DNA from: Microvirga sp052115485
Lineage (GTDB): Bacteria; Pseudomonadota; Alphaproteobacteria; Rhizobiales; Beijerinckiaceae
NCBI RefSeq assembly: GCF_052115485.1
Contig: NZ_JBFRGU010000004.1
Location: 62,001-126,000, forward strand
Reading direction: 5' to 3'
DNA: 64,000 bases
Shown here: positions 33,074 through 44,397 of the stretch, piece by piece
How the letters are laid out: every line of letters begins with the position of its first letter
Position numbering within the stretch: the first letter of the stretch is position 1
Notes under the pieces: model-generated
The model's database searches: none
Told to the model about the DNA's origin: nothing
What the model saw: only the letters and a program-made list of their open reading frames with translations
Translations under genes and position numbers: made by a program

Positions 33074-36000
33074 GTGTCTTATCCTTCAACCCAAGAAAAC
33101 GTTTCTGTGTCGAATGTCACGGCGTCCCAGTCGCTTGTGCCTCCGCTGGCTTGGGGGAGCGAGCTGACGATCACCTCGAAGCCGGGGTCGGGTGAGTACG
33201 CATCCCGTGTTATCGGTCTTCGCGACGGGCATATCTTGGTTGTCTACCGCGATGGAGGCGACGGCACGATCAAGGGCCAGCTTCTCAACGCAGACGGAAG
33301 TATCGCCGGATCCGCATATACTATCTACAGTGAAATCGCCGGGACGTCGACGTTCGGCAATTTTGATGTCGTGCAACTCGGCAACGGCCAAGCATCCCTC
33401 GTTTTCGAGGATGTTTCTGTAATAGGCGCTTACCATAAGCGCGTGATGTCGAAAACCTTTGATCCTCTGACCGGAGCCCTGGGTAGTACTCATACTATTG
33501 CGGACTCGGGGACCTATGACCGTGAGTTGCAGAGTGTTTCGGCCCTGGGCGATAGCGGACTTGCTGTCGATGCCTGGGGCGGAGCGATGCTGATGGGGTA
33601 TATTTACGTCAAACCATCCGAGATTGAAGTATCTCGACAATTAGGCAGCAAAGTTTCTACTCCAGATTTAACTCAAGACTCAATAATTTCTACAGTTTTG
33701 AAAGCTGGAGCAATCGTTACGTACAACGTGAAAACGGAATACAATCCGGCGAATGGGCTGTATTTTAGCTCTATTGAAGGGCATTACTACAATGCTGACG
33801 GAACGATTTGGCAGCAGAACGGGGGATACTCCAAATTTAATGTGAGTTCTAGAACAACGCTCCCTTCCGTTGTCCTAAAAGAAGCCGCCCCACTTCCGAA
33901 TGGTAAGGTTGCCGTTGTTTACAGCATGGACGGGTTTCTCTGGGTTAATACTGGAGGGGATTCCAACATCCGGATTGGTGGCGATGGAGCGCATAAATTT
34001 GAAATCCTGAGCGATGGTGGTTTCGTCATCACGTGGGAATTTGGCACCGACATTCATGCGAGTGTTTTCAAACCTGACGGTAGCGTTCTGCGGGGAGATT
34101 TCATTGTAAACTCCAATACGACTGGCGTTCAGTCGCATTACGACGTTACGGCGCTTGCTGACGGCCGCTTTATGGTTACCTGGGGCACAGCTCCAGACAG
34201 CCAGTTCTGGAGCCTTGATATCCACGGACAGATCTTTGATGCCCGCACCTCGGGCGTTGTCATGACGTCCTCATCGCCTTTGAACGACACAATATATGGG
34301 TCGGCCTATGACGACACCTTGCTTGGAGGGGGCGGGAACGACCTCCTGATCGGTGGCGATGGCCACGACAATCTGTCTGGCGGAGCTGACGATGACATTA
34401 TTCACGGCGAAGCCGGTCTCGATAAGCTCTACGGCAACGAGGGTAACGATACGCTGATTGGCGGCTCCGGAGGAGACACCCTCGACGGTGGTGCCGGGAG
34501 CGACATCGCTTCCTATGCAACCTCGAGCGCAGGCGTATATGCGAGCCTCTCGAGCCCTAATCTGAACACCAACGATGCGAGCGGCGACAGTTACGTTTCA
34601 ATCGAAGGGTTGGAAGGATCGAGATTCGCCGACACTCTCGAGGGTGGCGCGAATGGAGATGCTCTCTATGGCGGTGCCGGAGATGACCTTCTCAGTGGCG
34701 GTGGCGGCAACGACTTTCTGCATGGCGGCGCAGGAGCTGACACGCACGTGGGTGGCGACGGCTTCGACTATGCCGTCTATTTGACAAGCGACAAGGCTGT
34801 AGCCGCATACTTAGGCAACTCTGGTCTCAACACCGGCGATGCCAAGGGTGACGTCTATTCCGAGGTGGAAGGCCTAATTGGAACGGCGTTTGCCGACACG
34901 CTCGGCGGCAATAACAATGCGAATGACCTTAACGGATACCTCGGCAATGACGTTCTGCTTGGCTTTGGGGGCGCGGATACGCTCAACGGCGGCGACGGGG
35001 ACGACCGGCTCAGTGGCGGCACGGAAAACGACCAACTTGAAGGTGATGCCGGCAACGACACTCTTGAAGGTGGCGCGGGTGCTGACGCACTGAACGGCGG
35101 AGCCGGCAATGACGTTGCCAGCTATATCAATGCTCCTCAAGTTGATGTCGGTGGCGTTCTCAAAGGTATCACTGTCAATCTCGTTGCCACGAGCACAAAT
35201 ACCGGTGAAGCGCAGGGCGATTCATATTCCTCGATCGAAGGCATTGAAGGCTCAAGGTTCAACGATACGCTCACTGGTGGCATCTCCGCGACGACCCTCG
35301 ACGGAAGCGACGGCGATGACGTTCTGGTCGGATTGGTCGGCAATGATACGCTCATCGGCGGGAACGGAAATGACACGCTGAGAGGCGGGGCCGGTGCAGA
35401 TAATCTCCAGGGCGGAACCGGATTCAATATCGCGGAGTATCTCGGCACGACCGCCGTCAAAGTTGACCTCTCGACCGGGAAGGGAACCGGAGGCGATGCG
35501 CAGGGAGATACTCTCTCCAACATTCAAGGTGTTAGCGGAACCAGCGGCAACGACACGCTTATCGGTAGCAGCGCAGCCGATAGCCTGATCGGTAACGACG
35601 GAAACGACTCCCTTGATGGCGGTGCGGGAACGGATACTCTCCGTGGTGGCAATGGAAACGATGTGCTGATCGGCGGAGCGGGCGCTGATACCCTCGATGG
35701 TGGCGTCGGTTACGATTTTGCTTCCTATACGACGGCAAGCCAGCATGTCGAAGTCTACCTTGATGGCTCGGCCGCGAATGTGGGCGATGCCTTCGGCGAT
35801 AGCTATACTTCCATCGAAGGTTTGATTGGCTCACAGTTTAACGATGTCCTGGTCGGAAATAATAACGACAACGACATCCAGGGATGGGATGGCGACGACT
35901 CGATCATCGGTGGCGGAGGAGATGATAGCCTCTACGGCGCCATAGGCCAGGACACGCTTCGCGGCGGAATTGGAAATGACCAGCTTGAGGGCGGAAACGA

Positions 36001-38929
36001 CAAGGACGAGCTTTACGGCGAAGATGGCAACGACACCCTTGTGGGTGGGGCCGGCGCGGACGCATTGGATGGCGGTGAAGGCTACGATTTTGCTTCTTAC
36101 AGTGACTGGACTGGAGGTAGCAATGGCAGTGGCATTTCCGCAAATCTCCTGACGGGCAGCGGCAGCGGATACGCGCAAGGTGACACCTATGTTTCTATCG
36201 AAGGCCTGATTGGGTCTCGCTTCAGCGATCACCTGGAAGGCGATGATGGCGATAACAACATTCAGGGTTGGTACGGAAACGACACGCTTTATGGCGGCAA
36301 AGGCCGTGACACCCTGTATGGTGCCGACGACAACGATGTGCTCTATGGCGACGAAGGGGATGATACCCTCTACGGCGAAGCCAATAACGACATTCTCTAT
36401 GGCGGTACCGGAAACGACAAACTCTATGGTGGTGATGGAGACGACGTCCTAGACGGCGGAATAGAATCCGATACGCTCGATGGCGGCCGAGGCAACGATA
36501 CCTATTACATCAGAACCCAATTAGGTGTCCCGGCCCCGACCATTATCGATGAAAGCGGAAATGACACCGCGATTGTCTCTGCAAGCTATACGCTCAGCGA
36601 CAATTCCCCGCTTGAGAATCTGACGCTTTCCGCAGGCGTTTCGAACGCCGGGCTTACTCTAAAAGGAAATCAGGGCAAGAACGTCATCACCGGAAATGCC
36701 TACGCCAATATTCTGGACGGCGGCGGTGGTGGCGACACGCTCGCGGGCGGTGCGGGCGACGACATCTACATCATTCGCAGTCTCGATGACATCGTGACGG
36801 AAGCGGCAGGTGCTGACGGCGGAACGGATACGGCCTACATCATGGTCGATGGCCGCTCAGAGGCAGAATGGCGGAACATTCTCAAAAATGTCGAGAACGT
36901 CATCCTCCTAACAGGCGACACGTCGCAAAATGGCGGCGCTGGAAATGACACGCTGATCGGTGGTGAAGGCAACGATACGCTCGACGGACACGGCGGCGAC
37001 GACCTTCTCATCGGAAATGGCGGCGACGATCTTCTGATCGGCGGATCGGGCAACGATACACTGAATGGCGGCAACGGCAGCGACGTTCTGGTGGGCGGAT
37101 CGGGCAACGACGTCTACTATATCAATGACGCTGGTGACGTGATCATCGAGACCACCGACGTGAGCGGCGGGATTGACACGGCCTACATTCTTTTCGACGA
37201 AGCGAAAGGTTTCACGTCATACAATCTGAATGACACTGTCGGCGTCGAGTATCTCATCATCGACCCCAATGCGACGGTCGGCGGCAGCGTCTCGGGCAAC
37301 AACCTGGCGAACACGATCATCGGAAGCGCTTTCAATGACACGCTCGATGGCGGCGGCGTCACTAACGGCGGCCAGGACTATCTGGCGGGCGGCGCCGGCA
37401 ACGATACCTATATCGTGTCCAGCTACGACGTGATCGTGGATGAGGCGACTTTTTTTGGTAGCGGTGGCATTGACACGATTAAGCTGCAGGGCAGCGTGAT
37501 CACGACATATACCATCGCCGCCGGTGTCGAGAACCTTGACGCAAGTGCGATGACGACAAATGTAGAGATCATCGGCAACGAGCTCGATAACGAGATCATT
37601 GGCGGCTCGGGCGCCGACACCCTTGTCGGTGGTCATGGCGATGACACTCTCGCGGGTGGGTATTTGGTAGATGGGGGGCCCAGCGAATTCGCCGATACCC
37701 TCGATGGTGGGGATGGCAACGACGTTTACTTCATCGCCCATAGCGGCGATTTCATCATCGAAAGCGTTGATATTGCTGGCGGCAGCAACGACATCGCGTA
37801 TGTCTACGGTGGTCTTAAGTATCATCTGGCGGACGATGTTGGAATCGAACTCCTGGCTGTGGGCGATGCGGGCCAAGCTGGTGCATGGCTGATCGGAAAT
37901 AACTACGCCAACACCCTTCGGGGAAGTAACTATGACGATACTCTGGATGGTGGATCCAGTGCTGTCGCACATACCTTGCAAGGCGGCAGCGGAAACGACG
38001 TTTACTTCATCCGGAACGCTGGCGATGTCATCTTCGACTTCGAAGGTGGAAACGACACGGCATACGTCTACACGAAGGACTTCGCGTCCATCGAAGCACG
38101 AGACGCTTTCATCCTAGATCTGATACTGAACAGAGGTATCGAGAATGTCCTCATCGACGATCCGGGGCCGGTGACGAATACCCCTCCGACAAACATTACG
38201 TTCTCTGACGTGTTCGTGCGCGAGCATCTTGGCAAAGACAACATCATTGGCCGGCTTTCCGCTGAGGATGCCGATAACGACGCCCTCACATACACGCTCC
38301 TGAACGATGCAAATGGCAGCGTGTACCTCGAGGGCTTGGATCTCAAAGTGAAGGATCATACGAAGATCGACTTTGAGCAGTCGCGCGAAATCACATTCGT
38401 CGTGCAGGTTAGCGATGGAAAAGGCGGGGTCACCGAAAAGTCGATCACGATCGGAATCGAGAATGTTGTGACGGAAAGAATAACCGGCACGGCTGGAGAC
38501 GATCTGATCAAGTCGGGAGCCGGCAAGGATCGTCTCAACGGTGGCGACGGCAATGACACGCTATCAGGCGGACTTGAGGCCGATCAGTTGACGGGTGGGA
38601 ACGGAAACGACGTGTTCCTTTTCGACTCTCGTCTCAACGCCACAAACATCGACACTATTGTCGACTTTGTTGCTGGAACTGACAAAATCCATCTCGCACG
38701 CTCGATGTTCGCCGCGTTTGCCGAGGGTGATGTCAACAAGACCCTCTCTGCCAATGCGTTCGTGCTTGGCACCGCGGCGCAGGATGCGGACGACCGGATC
38801 ATCTACAACGCGGCCACAGGTCAACTGCTTTACGACCGAGATGGAAGCGGGGCGGCGGCCGCACAGGTCTTTGCAATCCTCTCTACAAAGCCAACGAACG
38901 TTACACACGAGAGCTTCTTTATCGTGTGA
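33074..38929 (+). CDS. Giant RTX calcium-binding protein
   Basis: Protein of about 1951 residues, the largest in the window. Residues 30-400 hold repeated stretches of the kind IHGQIFD and LADGRFMVTWG, probably a beta-propeller. From about 405 to 1220 there are many blocks of RTX nonapeptides (GGxGxDxLx) separated by beta units of the SYATSSAGVYASLSSPN...SIEGLEGS type, then further RTX units to about 1690. A cadherin-like domain follows (about 1705-1800, TNITFSDVFVREHLGKDN and QVSDGKGG), then two final RTX units and a serralysin-like end with SFFIV. GTG 33074 has GAGG upstream; ATG 33044 is the alternative. Confidence 0.88.
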   Translation: MSYPSTQENVSVSNVTASQSLVPPLAWGSELTITSKPGSGEYASRVIGLRDGHILVVYRDGGDGTIKGQLLNADGSIAGSAYTIYSEIAGTSTFGNFDVVQLGNGQASLVFEDVSVIGAYHKRVMSKTFDPLTGALGSTHTIADSGTYDRELQSVSALGDSGLAVDAWGGAMLMGYIYVKPSEIEVSRQLGSKVSTPDLTQDSIISTVLKAGAIVTYNVKTEYNPANGLYFSSIEGHYYNADGTIWQQNGGYSKFNVSSRTTLPSVVLKEAAPLPNGKVAVVYSMDGFLWVNTGGDSNIRIGGDGAHKFEILSDGGFVITWEFGTDIHASVFKPDGSVLRGDFIVNSNTTGVQSHYDVTALADGRFMVTWGTAPDSQFWSLDIHGQIFDARTSGVVMTSSSPLNDTIYGSAYDDTLLGGGGNDLLIGGDGHDNLSGGADDDIIHGEAGLDKLYGNEGNDTLIGGSGGDTLDGGAGSDIASYATSSAGVYASLSSPNLNTNDASGDSYVSIEGLEGSRFADTLEGGANGDALYGGAGDDLLSGGGGNDFLHGGAGADTHVGGDGFDYAVYLTSDKAVAAYLGNSGLNTGDAKGDVYSEVEGLIGTAFADTLGGNNNANDLNGYLGNDVLLGFGGADTLNGGDGDDRLSGGTENDQLEGDAGNDTLEGGAGADALNGGAGNDVASYINAPQVDVGGVLKGITVNLVATSTNTGEAQGDSYSSIEGIEGSRFNDTLTGGISATTLDGSDGDDVLVGLVGNDTLIGGNGNDTLRGGAGADNLQGGTGFNIAEYLGTTAVKVDLSTGKGTGGDAQGDTLSNIQGVSGTSGNDTLIGSSAADSLIGNDGNDSLDGGAGTDTLRGGNGNDVLIGGAGADTLDGGVGYDFASYTTASQHVEVYLDGSAANVGDAFGDSYTSIEGLIGSQFNDVLVGNNNDNDIQGWDGDDSIIGGGGDDSLYGAIGQDTLRGGIGNDQLEGGNDKDELYGEDGNDTLVGGAGADALDGGEGYDFASYSDWTGGSNGSGISANLLTGSGSGYAQGDTYVSIEGLIGSRFSDHLEGDDGDNNIQGWYGNDTLYGGKGRDTLYGADDNDVLYGDEGDDTLYGEANNDILYGGTGNDKLYGGDGDDVLDGGIESDTLDGGRGNDTYYIRTQLGVPAPTIIDESGNDTAIVSASYTLSDNSPLENLTLSAGVSNAGLTLKGNQGKNVITGNAYANILDGGGGGDTLAGGAGDDIYIIRSLDDIVTEAAGADGGTDTAYIMVDGRSEAEWRNILKNVENVILLTGDTSQNGGAGNDTLIGGEGNDTLDGHGGDDLLIGNGGDDLLIGGSGNDTLNGGNGSDVLVGGSGNDVYYINDAGDVIIETTDVSGGIDTAYILFDEAKGFTSYNLNDTVGVEYLIIDPNATVGGSVSGNNLANTIIGSAFNDTLDGGGVTNGGQDYLAGGAGNDTYIVSSYDVIVDEATFFGSGGIDTIKLQGSVITTYTIAAGVENLDASAMTTNVEIIGNELDNEIIGGSGADTLVGGHGDDTLAGGYLVDGGPSEFADTLDGGDGNDVYFIAHSGDFIIESVDIAGGSNDIAYVYGGLKYHLADDVGIELLAVGDAGQAGAWLIGNNYANTLRGSNYDDTLDGGSSAVAHTLQGGSGNDVYFIRNAGDVIFDFEGGNDTAYVYTKDFASIEARDAFILDLILNRGIENVLIDDPGPVTNTPPTNITFSDVFVREHLGKDNIIGRLSAEDADNDALTYTLLNDANGSVYLEGLDLKVKDHTKIDFEQSREITFVVQVSDGKGGVTEKSITIGIENVVTERITGTAGDDLIKSGAGKDRLNGGDGNDTLSGGLEADQLTGGNGNDVFLFDSRLNATNIDTIVDFVAGTDKIHLARSMFAAFAEGDVNKTLSANAFVLGTAAQDADDRIIYNAATGQLLYDRDGSGAAAAQVFAILSTKPTNVTHESFFIV

Positions 38930-38991
38930 GTGAATGCCGAGTCATTCGGGCCTAACTTACTCTAGAAACTATCTATTCAACGGGGCGAAAA

Positions 38992-41900
38992 ATGCCATTC
39001 AATCTTACGATTTCGGCTCTGCCAACCAACGGTGGTGAGCAGAGCGGTGTGTTTGGCGTTCTCATCAATGAGAACGTTACAAGTGGCACAAAAATTGGAA
39101 AACTGGTGGGGTTTGACAGCACCTCTATCAATTATACGATTGTCGCGGAGCAATCCTACGGCGATCGATTTGAGGTCATCAAAGAGGGCGGTGAATATTA
39201 TTTGGCTGTCAAGAACGGTGGCAGCACGCTCTTCGATTATGAAGATCCCACATTCGAAGCTTTCTTCGGAGAAATAACGTTTAAGTTCTACAATGGCAGC
39301 TCTCTTGTGCACCAGGCCATTCTCGACGTAGAGCTGAAGGATCTTGCCGAGGGGCCAGCCAATCAGGCTCCGACGACGCCTTCAGGTTTGGCGACGATCA
39401 ATGAAGGAGCGGGAGCCGGCACCGATGTTTTGACATTGGCTGACAAAGACGCCGATGGTCAGACGATCACATATATTTTCCAATCGTCCCTTGCTGGGTC
39501 GAATGGGCTCATCAGCAGCGATGGGCGATACAAGATCGTCAATAACAAGATCGTCATCAACAACGTCACTCAAGTTAACGCAGATGAGACTGTAAGCTAC
39601 ACGCTCACTGCTAACGACAATACCGGCGCACCCAACGCGACCTCGACGGGCGATGTCACGATTACCGTCAAGAATGTTGTTGCGACCAACAATGCACCGG
39701 TTATCGCAAATTTCTCCGGCACGGTAGACACAGCGGACAATGCCGCGGCAGTTTCCCCGTTCTCCAATGTGACGATCACGGATGATAGCACGTCCGTTAC
39801 AGCAGTTCTGACGTTTACCGCCAATCAAGGAGCTCTTGCGGGATATAGCGTCGGTAGCGTGAGCGGCAACACCTACACGGTCACCGGAACTGTTTCTGCT
39901 GTTCAGGCAGCTATTCGCGCTCTTACCTTTAACCCGACAGATCGTGCGGGGGATCCGGTCGGCCATCAGCAGGCTACGGTCTTTACTCTGTCGGTCTCAG
40001 ACGGAACGAATTCGACGAACTCGTCCGCCAATGTGACGGTCAACTCGATCGTTGCTAATCGCGCGCCGACGAATGTCTTGTTCGAGGGAGGGCAGGCAAC
40101 TGCATCCATTGCAGAGAATGGCGTGGCCCGCGATGTAGCGACACTTGAAGCGACCGACTCGAATTCAGGAGATACGTTCACCTACTCGTTCGATGCCACC
40201 CAGACTGGTGGCGGCAACGCCGGCGGAAAGTTTGCCATTAGCGGGAACAAGCTCAAGATAACGGGCCCTCTCGATTATGAAGATCCGAACCTTCTGCAGG
40301 ACAGCGGCGGCAAGTACTATCAGGTTTATGTTATTGCGAGGGACCAAGGCGGCAACGGCTTGTCGTCACCCACTAAGATCTTAAAGGTCTACGTCACGGA
40401 TGTGGTGGAAAATACGCCGCCGGTGATCACCGGCCTGACGGCAGGAACGCAAGTTGTCGAGGATACCGGCGTCATCCAGCCCTTCTCGCAAGTGAACATC
40501 TCGGATAGCGACCAGCTGACCGTCGTTATAACAATGAGCAACGCGGCTAACGGTGAGTTCGCCGGGTTCACGAGCGGGGCGTACAATAAGCAGGCTGGCA
40601 CCTTCACGGTCGTCGGCAATGCGGCGTTCGTGACAAGCGTACTGCAGGCGCTGCGTTTCGACCCGAAGGACAATCCGACGGGAGCGGTTGGCTCAGGTTC
40701 GAAAACAACGTTCACGATCACTGCAACCGATTCCGGGAATGCATCGACAACGAATTCGGCAACCGAAGTGAATGCGACTGTTGCCAATCGCGCGCCCACG
40801 GACATCACTATCGATCAGTCATTCGTTCGCGAAAATCTAGAAGTCGGAACGATCGTCGGTACTCTCAGTGCTGTCGATAGCAACGCAAACGAGACCTTTA
40901 CTTACACGCTCGTTAACAATGCCGGGGGGCGGTTCTCGCTTTCCACCGCAGGTGGTGTGACCAAGATCGTGACGGCCACGAATCTCGATTACGAAAGCAC
41001 TGACTCCCTTATCCAGCGCGATGGCTCGGGAACATATTATTCTATCAAGGTTCAGGTCCGGGACGGCAGCGGTGCAACTCTTCCGCAAGACAAGGTGATC
41101 AAGATCTACATCACCAATGACACCAGCGATGACGGTCTTGGAAACCAGGCTCCTGTCATCACCGGATTCAGCGGCACTTCAACAATAGCTGACACTGGTT
41201 CCGCTTCGCCGTTCGCAGGCGTCAACATCTCCGATGCCGGGCAGTTGACAGTGAAGATCATACTCGATGCCTCGAGCAAGGGTGTGCTCGAGAATCTGGG
41301 AATAGGTGGCTACAATCCGGAAACCGGCATCTATACGGTAACGGGGACGGCCGCGCAGGTTACGCTGGCGGTGCAAGGATTGAGGTTCAATCCGACTGAC
41401 CGCCCGACTGATGCCACAGGCACTCAGATAACAACGACCTTCACAATCAGCGTGACGGATAGTGGAGACCTGACCTCCGGCGGAGGTATGGCTGCCTATG
41501 TGATTTCCCAGGCCGCCAACCGCGCACCGACCGATGTTACGATCACCAATAATGAAGTTCGGGAGAACTTAAACCCCGCGACCGAAGTTGGTACTTTGAG
41601 CGCTGTCGATAGCAATGCCAATGAGGCCTTTACCTACAGCCTGGTTGATAATGCAGGCGGTCGCTTCACACTCTCGACGTCCAATGGTGTCACAAAGATT
41701 GTGACAGCCGTGCGCCTCGACTACGAGGACAGTGCTTCGCTCCTCAGTGATGAGCATGGCAAGTACTACGTTGTGAAGGTTCAAGCCACCGATCGTGGCA
41801 ATGCGCAGCTTGCTCAAGCTAAAAGCATCAAGATCTATGTTACAAATGACACCAGTGATGATCCGACCGGAAATCAGAACCCTGATATCCTGACCTTCCT

Positions 41901-43026
41901 GAATGGGTCGACGCAAACGAGCATTTCTGAGAACGTCGCCGGCGCAACACTTGGTATCTTGGTCGGGCACGATCCGAACCCCGGCGACATCCTGACGTTC
42001 GCTATTGCTCCGGGTGGCGATCAGAGCGGCAAGTTTGAGATCGTCAAGGAAGGCCAGAACTACCTTCTTAAGCTCAAGTCGGGTGTGAGCCTTGATTACG
42101 AGAACTCGGGCGTCAACCATGCTCACGTGGTGACAGTCCGCGTTTCGGACGGTAACGGTGGGTTCAAGGATCAAGCGTTCACGATTGATGTCGGTGATGT
42201 GAATGAAAACACACCGCCGGTTAACTACGCGCCCACGGATATCGGGGCGTCCAACCTCAATATTCAAGAACTGGCTAGCGATAACAGTGTCGTCGGCATC
42301 TTAACGGCAGCCGACGCCAATATTGCGGCGGGTGACAGTTTCCGGTTCGACTTGATTGACAGCGCCGATGGCCGTTTCGCTATCGTCGGAAATGAGCTGC
42401 AGGTCGTAAATGGCGTACGGCTTGATTACGAACAGGCACAATCTCATCAGATCCGCGTCAAAGTCACGGATCAGGGTGGACTCAGCTTCGAGAAGGTGCT
42501 GACGGTCAACGTGGGTGACGTCGCTGTCGAATGGACACTTGGCAGCATCTACAATGACGTCATCAAGGGCGGTAGCGGTAAGGACACGATCGGAGGCGGC
42601 CTGGGTGACGACAAGCTCTGGGGCGGTCTTGGAAACGATGTTCTTACCGGCGGCCTAGGAAAGGACACCTTCGTGTTCAACACCAAGTTGGCCAAAACCA
42701 ACAAGGCGAACAAGAAGTACAATCTCGATAAGATCGTTGATTTCAACGTCAAGGATGACACCATCTGGCTTGACGATGCGATCTTCAAAGACAGTGATTT
42801 GAAGAAGCTCGGAAAGGGCAAATCGGAGCTGAAGCCCGGGAAGATGAAGAAGGATTTCTTCATCATCGGGGATAAGGCCCTCGATGCCAATGATCACCTG
42901 ATCTACAACAAAAAGACGGGTGCCTTGTACTACGACGCCGATGGAAATGGCGCGAAGGAGGCAATTCAGATCGCGAGCTTGAAGAAGAATCTCAAGCTCA
43001 CTGAAAAAGACTTCTTCATGATTTGA
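38992..43026 (+). CDS. Cadherin-repeat RTX protein (adhesin-like)
   Basis: Protein of 1344 residues built mostly of cadherin-like beta-sandwich repeats. Repeated units include NRAPTDITIDQSFVRENLEVG, DYE-containing strands and TAADANIAAGDSFRF; the calcium-binding pattern is DYEDP/DYENS plus DxNxN-type loops. Between them lie AVQAAIRALTFNPTDR-type units (about 250-310, 530-580, 780-830). Only a short RTX block remains near 1180-1220 (GSGKDTIGGGLGDDKLWGG), followed by the shared serralysin-type module (FVFNTKLAKTNK to KNLKLTEKDFFMI). It looks like a surface adhesin exported by type I secretion; function is inferred. GGGGCGAAA precedes the ATG. Confidence 0.87.
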   Translation: MPFNLTISALPTNGGEQSGVFGVLINENVTSGTKIGKLVGFDSTSINYTIVAEQSYGDRFEVIKEGGEYYLAVKNGGSTLFDYEDPTFEAFFGEITFKFYNGSSLVHQAILDVELKDLAEGPANQAPTTPSGLATINEGAGAGTDVLTLADKDADGQTITYIFQSSLAGSNGLISSDGRYKIVNNKIVINNVTQVNADETVSYTLTANDNTGAPNATSTGDVTITVKNVVATNNAPVIANFSGTVDTADNAAAVSPFSNVTITDDSTSVTAVLTFTANQGALAGYSVGSVSGNTYTVTGTVSAVQAAIRALTFNPTDRAGDPVGHQQATVFTLSVSDGTNSTNSSANVTVNSIVANRAPTNVLFEGGQATASIAENGVARDVATLEATDSNSGDTFTYSFDATQTGGGNAGGKFAISGNKLKITGPLDYEDPNLLQDSGGKYYQVYVIARDQGGNGLSSPTKILKVYVTDVVENTPPVITGLTAGTQVVEDTGVIQPFSQVNISDSDQLTVVITMSNAANGEFAGFTSGAYNKQAGTFTVVGNAAFVTSVLQALRFDPKDNPTGAVGSGSKTTFTITATDSGNASTTNSATEVNATVANRAPTDITIDQSFVRENLEVGTIVGTLSAVDSNANETFTYTLVNNAGGRFSLSTAGGVTKIVTATNLDYESTDSLIQRDGSGTYYSIKVQVRDGSGATLPQDKVIKIYITNDTSDDGLGNQAPVITGFSGTSTIADTGSASPFAGVNISDAGQLTVKIILDASSKGVLENLGIGGYNPETGIYTVTGTAAQVTLAVQGLRFNPTDRPTDATGTQITTTFTISVTDSGDLTSGGGMAAYVISQAANRAPTDVTITNNEVRENLNPATEVGTLSAVDSNANEAFTYSLVDNAGGRFTLSTSNGVTKIVTAVRLDYEDSASLLSDEHGKYYVVKVQATDRGNAQLAQAKSIKIYVTNDTSDDPTGNQNPDILTFLNGSTQTSISENVAGATLGILVGHDPNPGDILTFAIAPGGDQSGKFEIVKEGQNYLLKLKSGVSLDYENSGVNHAHVVTVRVSDGNGGFKDQAFTIDVGDVNENTPPVNYAPTDIGASNLNIQELASDNSVVGILTAADANIAAGDSFRFDLIDSADGRFAIVGNELQVVNGVRLDYEQAQSHQIRVKVTDQGGLSFEKVLTVNVGDVAVEWTLGSIYNDVIKGGSGKDTIGGGLGDDKLWGGLGNDVLTGGLGKDTFVFNTKLAKTNKANKKYNLDKIVDFNVKDDTIWLDDAIFKDSDLKKLGKGKSELKPGKMKKDFFIIGDKALDANDHLIYNKKTGALYYDADGNGAKEAIQIASLKKNLKLTEKDFFMI

Positions 43027-43042
43027 CGTCCACAGACGAACA

Positions 43043-43070
43043 CCAACCTCGGCTTAGGCCGAGGTTGGAT
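43043..43070 (+). terminator. Rho-independent terminator after the cadherin-repeat gene
   Basis: A perfect 11-pair stem CCAACCTCGGC / GCCGAGGTTGG with loop TTAG, then ATTCTGTTTT, 16 bases past the stop. Confidence 0.8.
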
Positions 43071-43152
43071 TCTGTTTTACGGCGAGTTGCCACCGAGGTG
43101 CTTCTTCGGCGGTTTCCCAAAAATGTCGATTTAGATTGGACTTCACGAAGTC

Positions 43153-44397
43153 ATGCCTCTTCTCACGCTGCTTGCTCCCAAAATAAAGGGGTCTTTAGAT
43201 TCGGACCTTCTCAAGGGTATCGCGGAGGATGAGTACCTTGAGGGCTTGGCGGGCAATGATACGCTGATCGGGAGCCCCGGCGCAGATACTATCGATGGCG
43301 GGGACGATATCGATACGGTGTCCTACGCACTCTCTCCGACGCGAGTGGTCGTGAACCTCTTGTCAACAAAAGGGAGCGGTGGCTACGCTGAGGGAGATTT
43401 TTATATCGGCATCGAGAATGTTATCGGGTCGGACGGTGATGACAACATCACGGGCAACTCTCTCGATAACTATCTGAGTGGTGGTGCCGGTAACGACATT
43501 CTCATCGGCAATCGGGGCCTGGATACCCTTGATGGTGGCGTTGGCAACGATAGCTATCACGTCTCCAGCGCAACGATCATTATTGATGCAGATGGCTATG
43601 ATAAGGTGTTTGCGAGCGTAAGCTTCGCGTTGACGCCTGATGTAGCAATCGAAGAATTGTTTGCGGTTGGACTAAGCGCCATAAACCTGACAGGCAGCTC
43701 AACCAACAATGTCCTTCACGGCAACGACGCTCCGAATATCCTTTCCGGCCTCGCTGGAAATGACACCTATTATGTTGGAGCCGGCGATAGCGTTGTAGAG
43801 GCTGTCGGGCATGGGTACGATATTGTCTATGCCGAAGCGAGTTTCGCTCTCGATGCCGACGCCGAGGTCGAAGAGCTGATTGCATCGACTGCGGCGCTGA
43901 TTAATCTTCAAGGAAGTAACACCAACAATCGTATTGTAGGCAATAGCGCCCCGAACGTGTTGTCCGGCTTGTCTGGAAACGACAAGATTCTAGGCGGCGG
44001 CGGGAAGGATACAATTTCGGGCGGAAGCGGCCGTGATACGATTTATGGCGGTTATGATGCAGACAGACTTTCCGGCGGCCCTGGGAAGGACGTCTTTGTT
44101 TTCGATACCCCACCCCAGAAAAATAAGGCTGACCGGATTGTTGATTTCAATGTTCGGGACGACACCATCCACCTAGCCAGGGCGGTTTTTAAGAAAGCCG
44201 GAAAGAAGGGGTATCTAAAGGAAGACAGCTTCTACAAAGGTGAGAAAGCGGACAGTGTCTCGGAGCGCATCATCTACAACGATAAGACCGGTGCACTCTA
44301 CTATGATGCAGATGGCTCAGGCCCGAAGGCTCAGATCAAGATCGCAATGCTCAAAAAGAATCTGAAAATTACTTATAAAGATTTTTTCATAATTTAA
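43153..44397 (+). CDS. RTX calcium-binding protein
   Basis: Protein of 414 residues. RTX nonapeptides appear near 30-55 (GLAGNDTLIGSPGADTIDGG), 95-130 and 275-310, with beta repeats of the SFALTPDVAIEELFAVG and INLTGSSTNNVLHGNDAPN kind between them, as in many rhizobial RTX proteins. The end is the shared module DRIVDFNVRDDTIHLARAVF, GALYYDADGSG and KNLKITYKDFFII. No signal peptide. Ribosome site is weak; ATG 43153 is the first plausible start after the preceding terminator. Confidence 0.85.
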   Translation: MPLLTLLAPKIKGSLDSDLLKGIAEDEYLEGLAGNDTLIGSPGADTIDGGDDIDTVSYALSPTRVVVNLLSTKGSGGYAEGDFYIGIENVIGSDGDDNITGNSLDNYLSGGAGNDILIGNRGLDTLDGGVGNDSYHVSSATIIIDADGYDKVFASVSFALTPDVAIEELFAVGLSAINLTGSSTNNVLHGNDAPNILSGLAGNDTYYVGAGDSVVEAVGHGYDIVYAEASFALDADAEVEELIASTAALINLQGSNTNNRIVGNSAPNVLSGLSGNDKILGGGGKDTISGGSGRDTIYGGYDADRLSGGPGKDVFVFDTPPQKNKADRIVDFNVRDDTIHLARAVFKKAGKKGYLKEDSFYKGEKADSVSERIIYNDKTGALYYDADGSGPKAQIKIAMLKKNLKITYKDFFII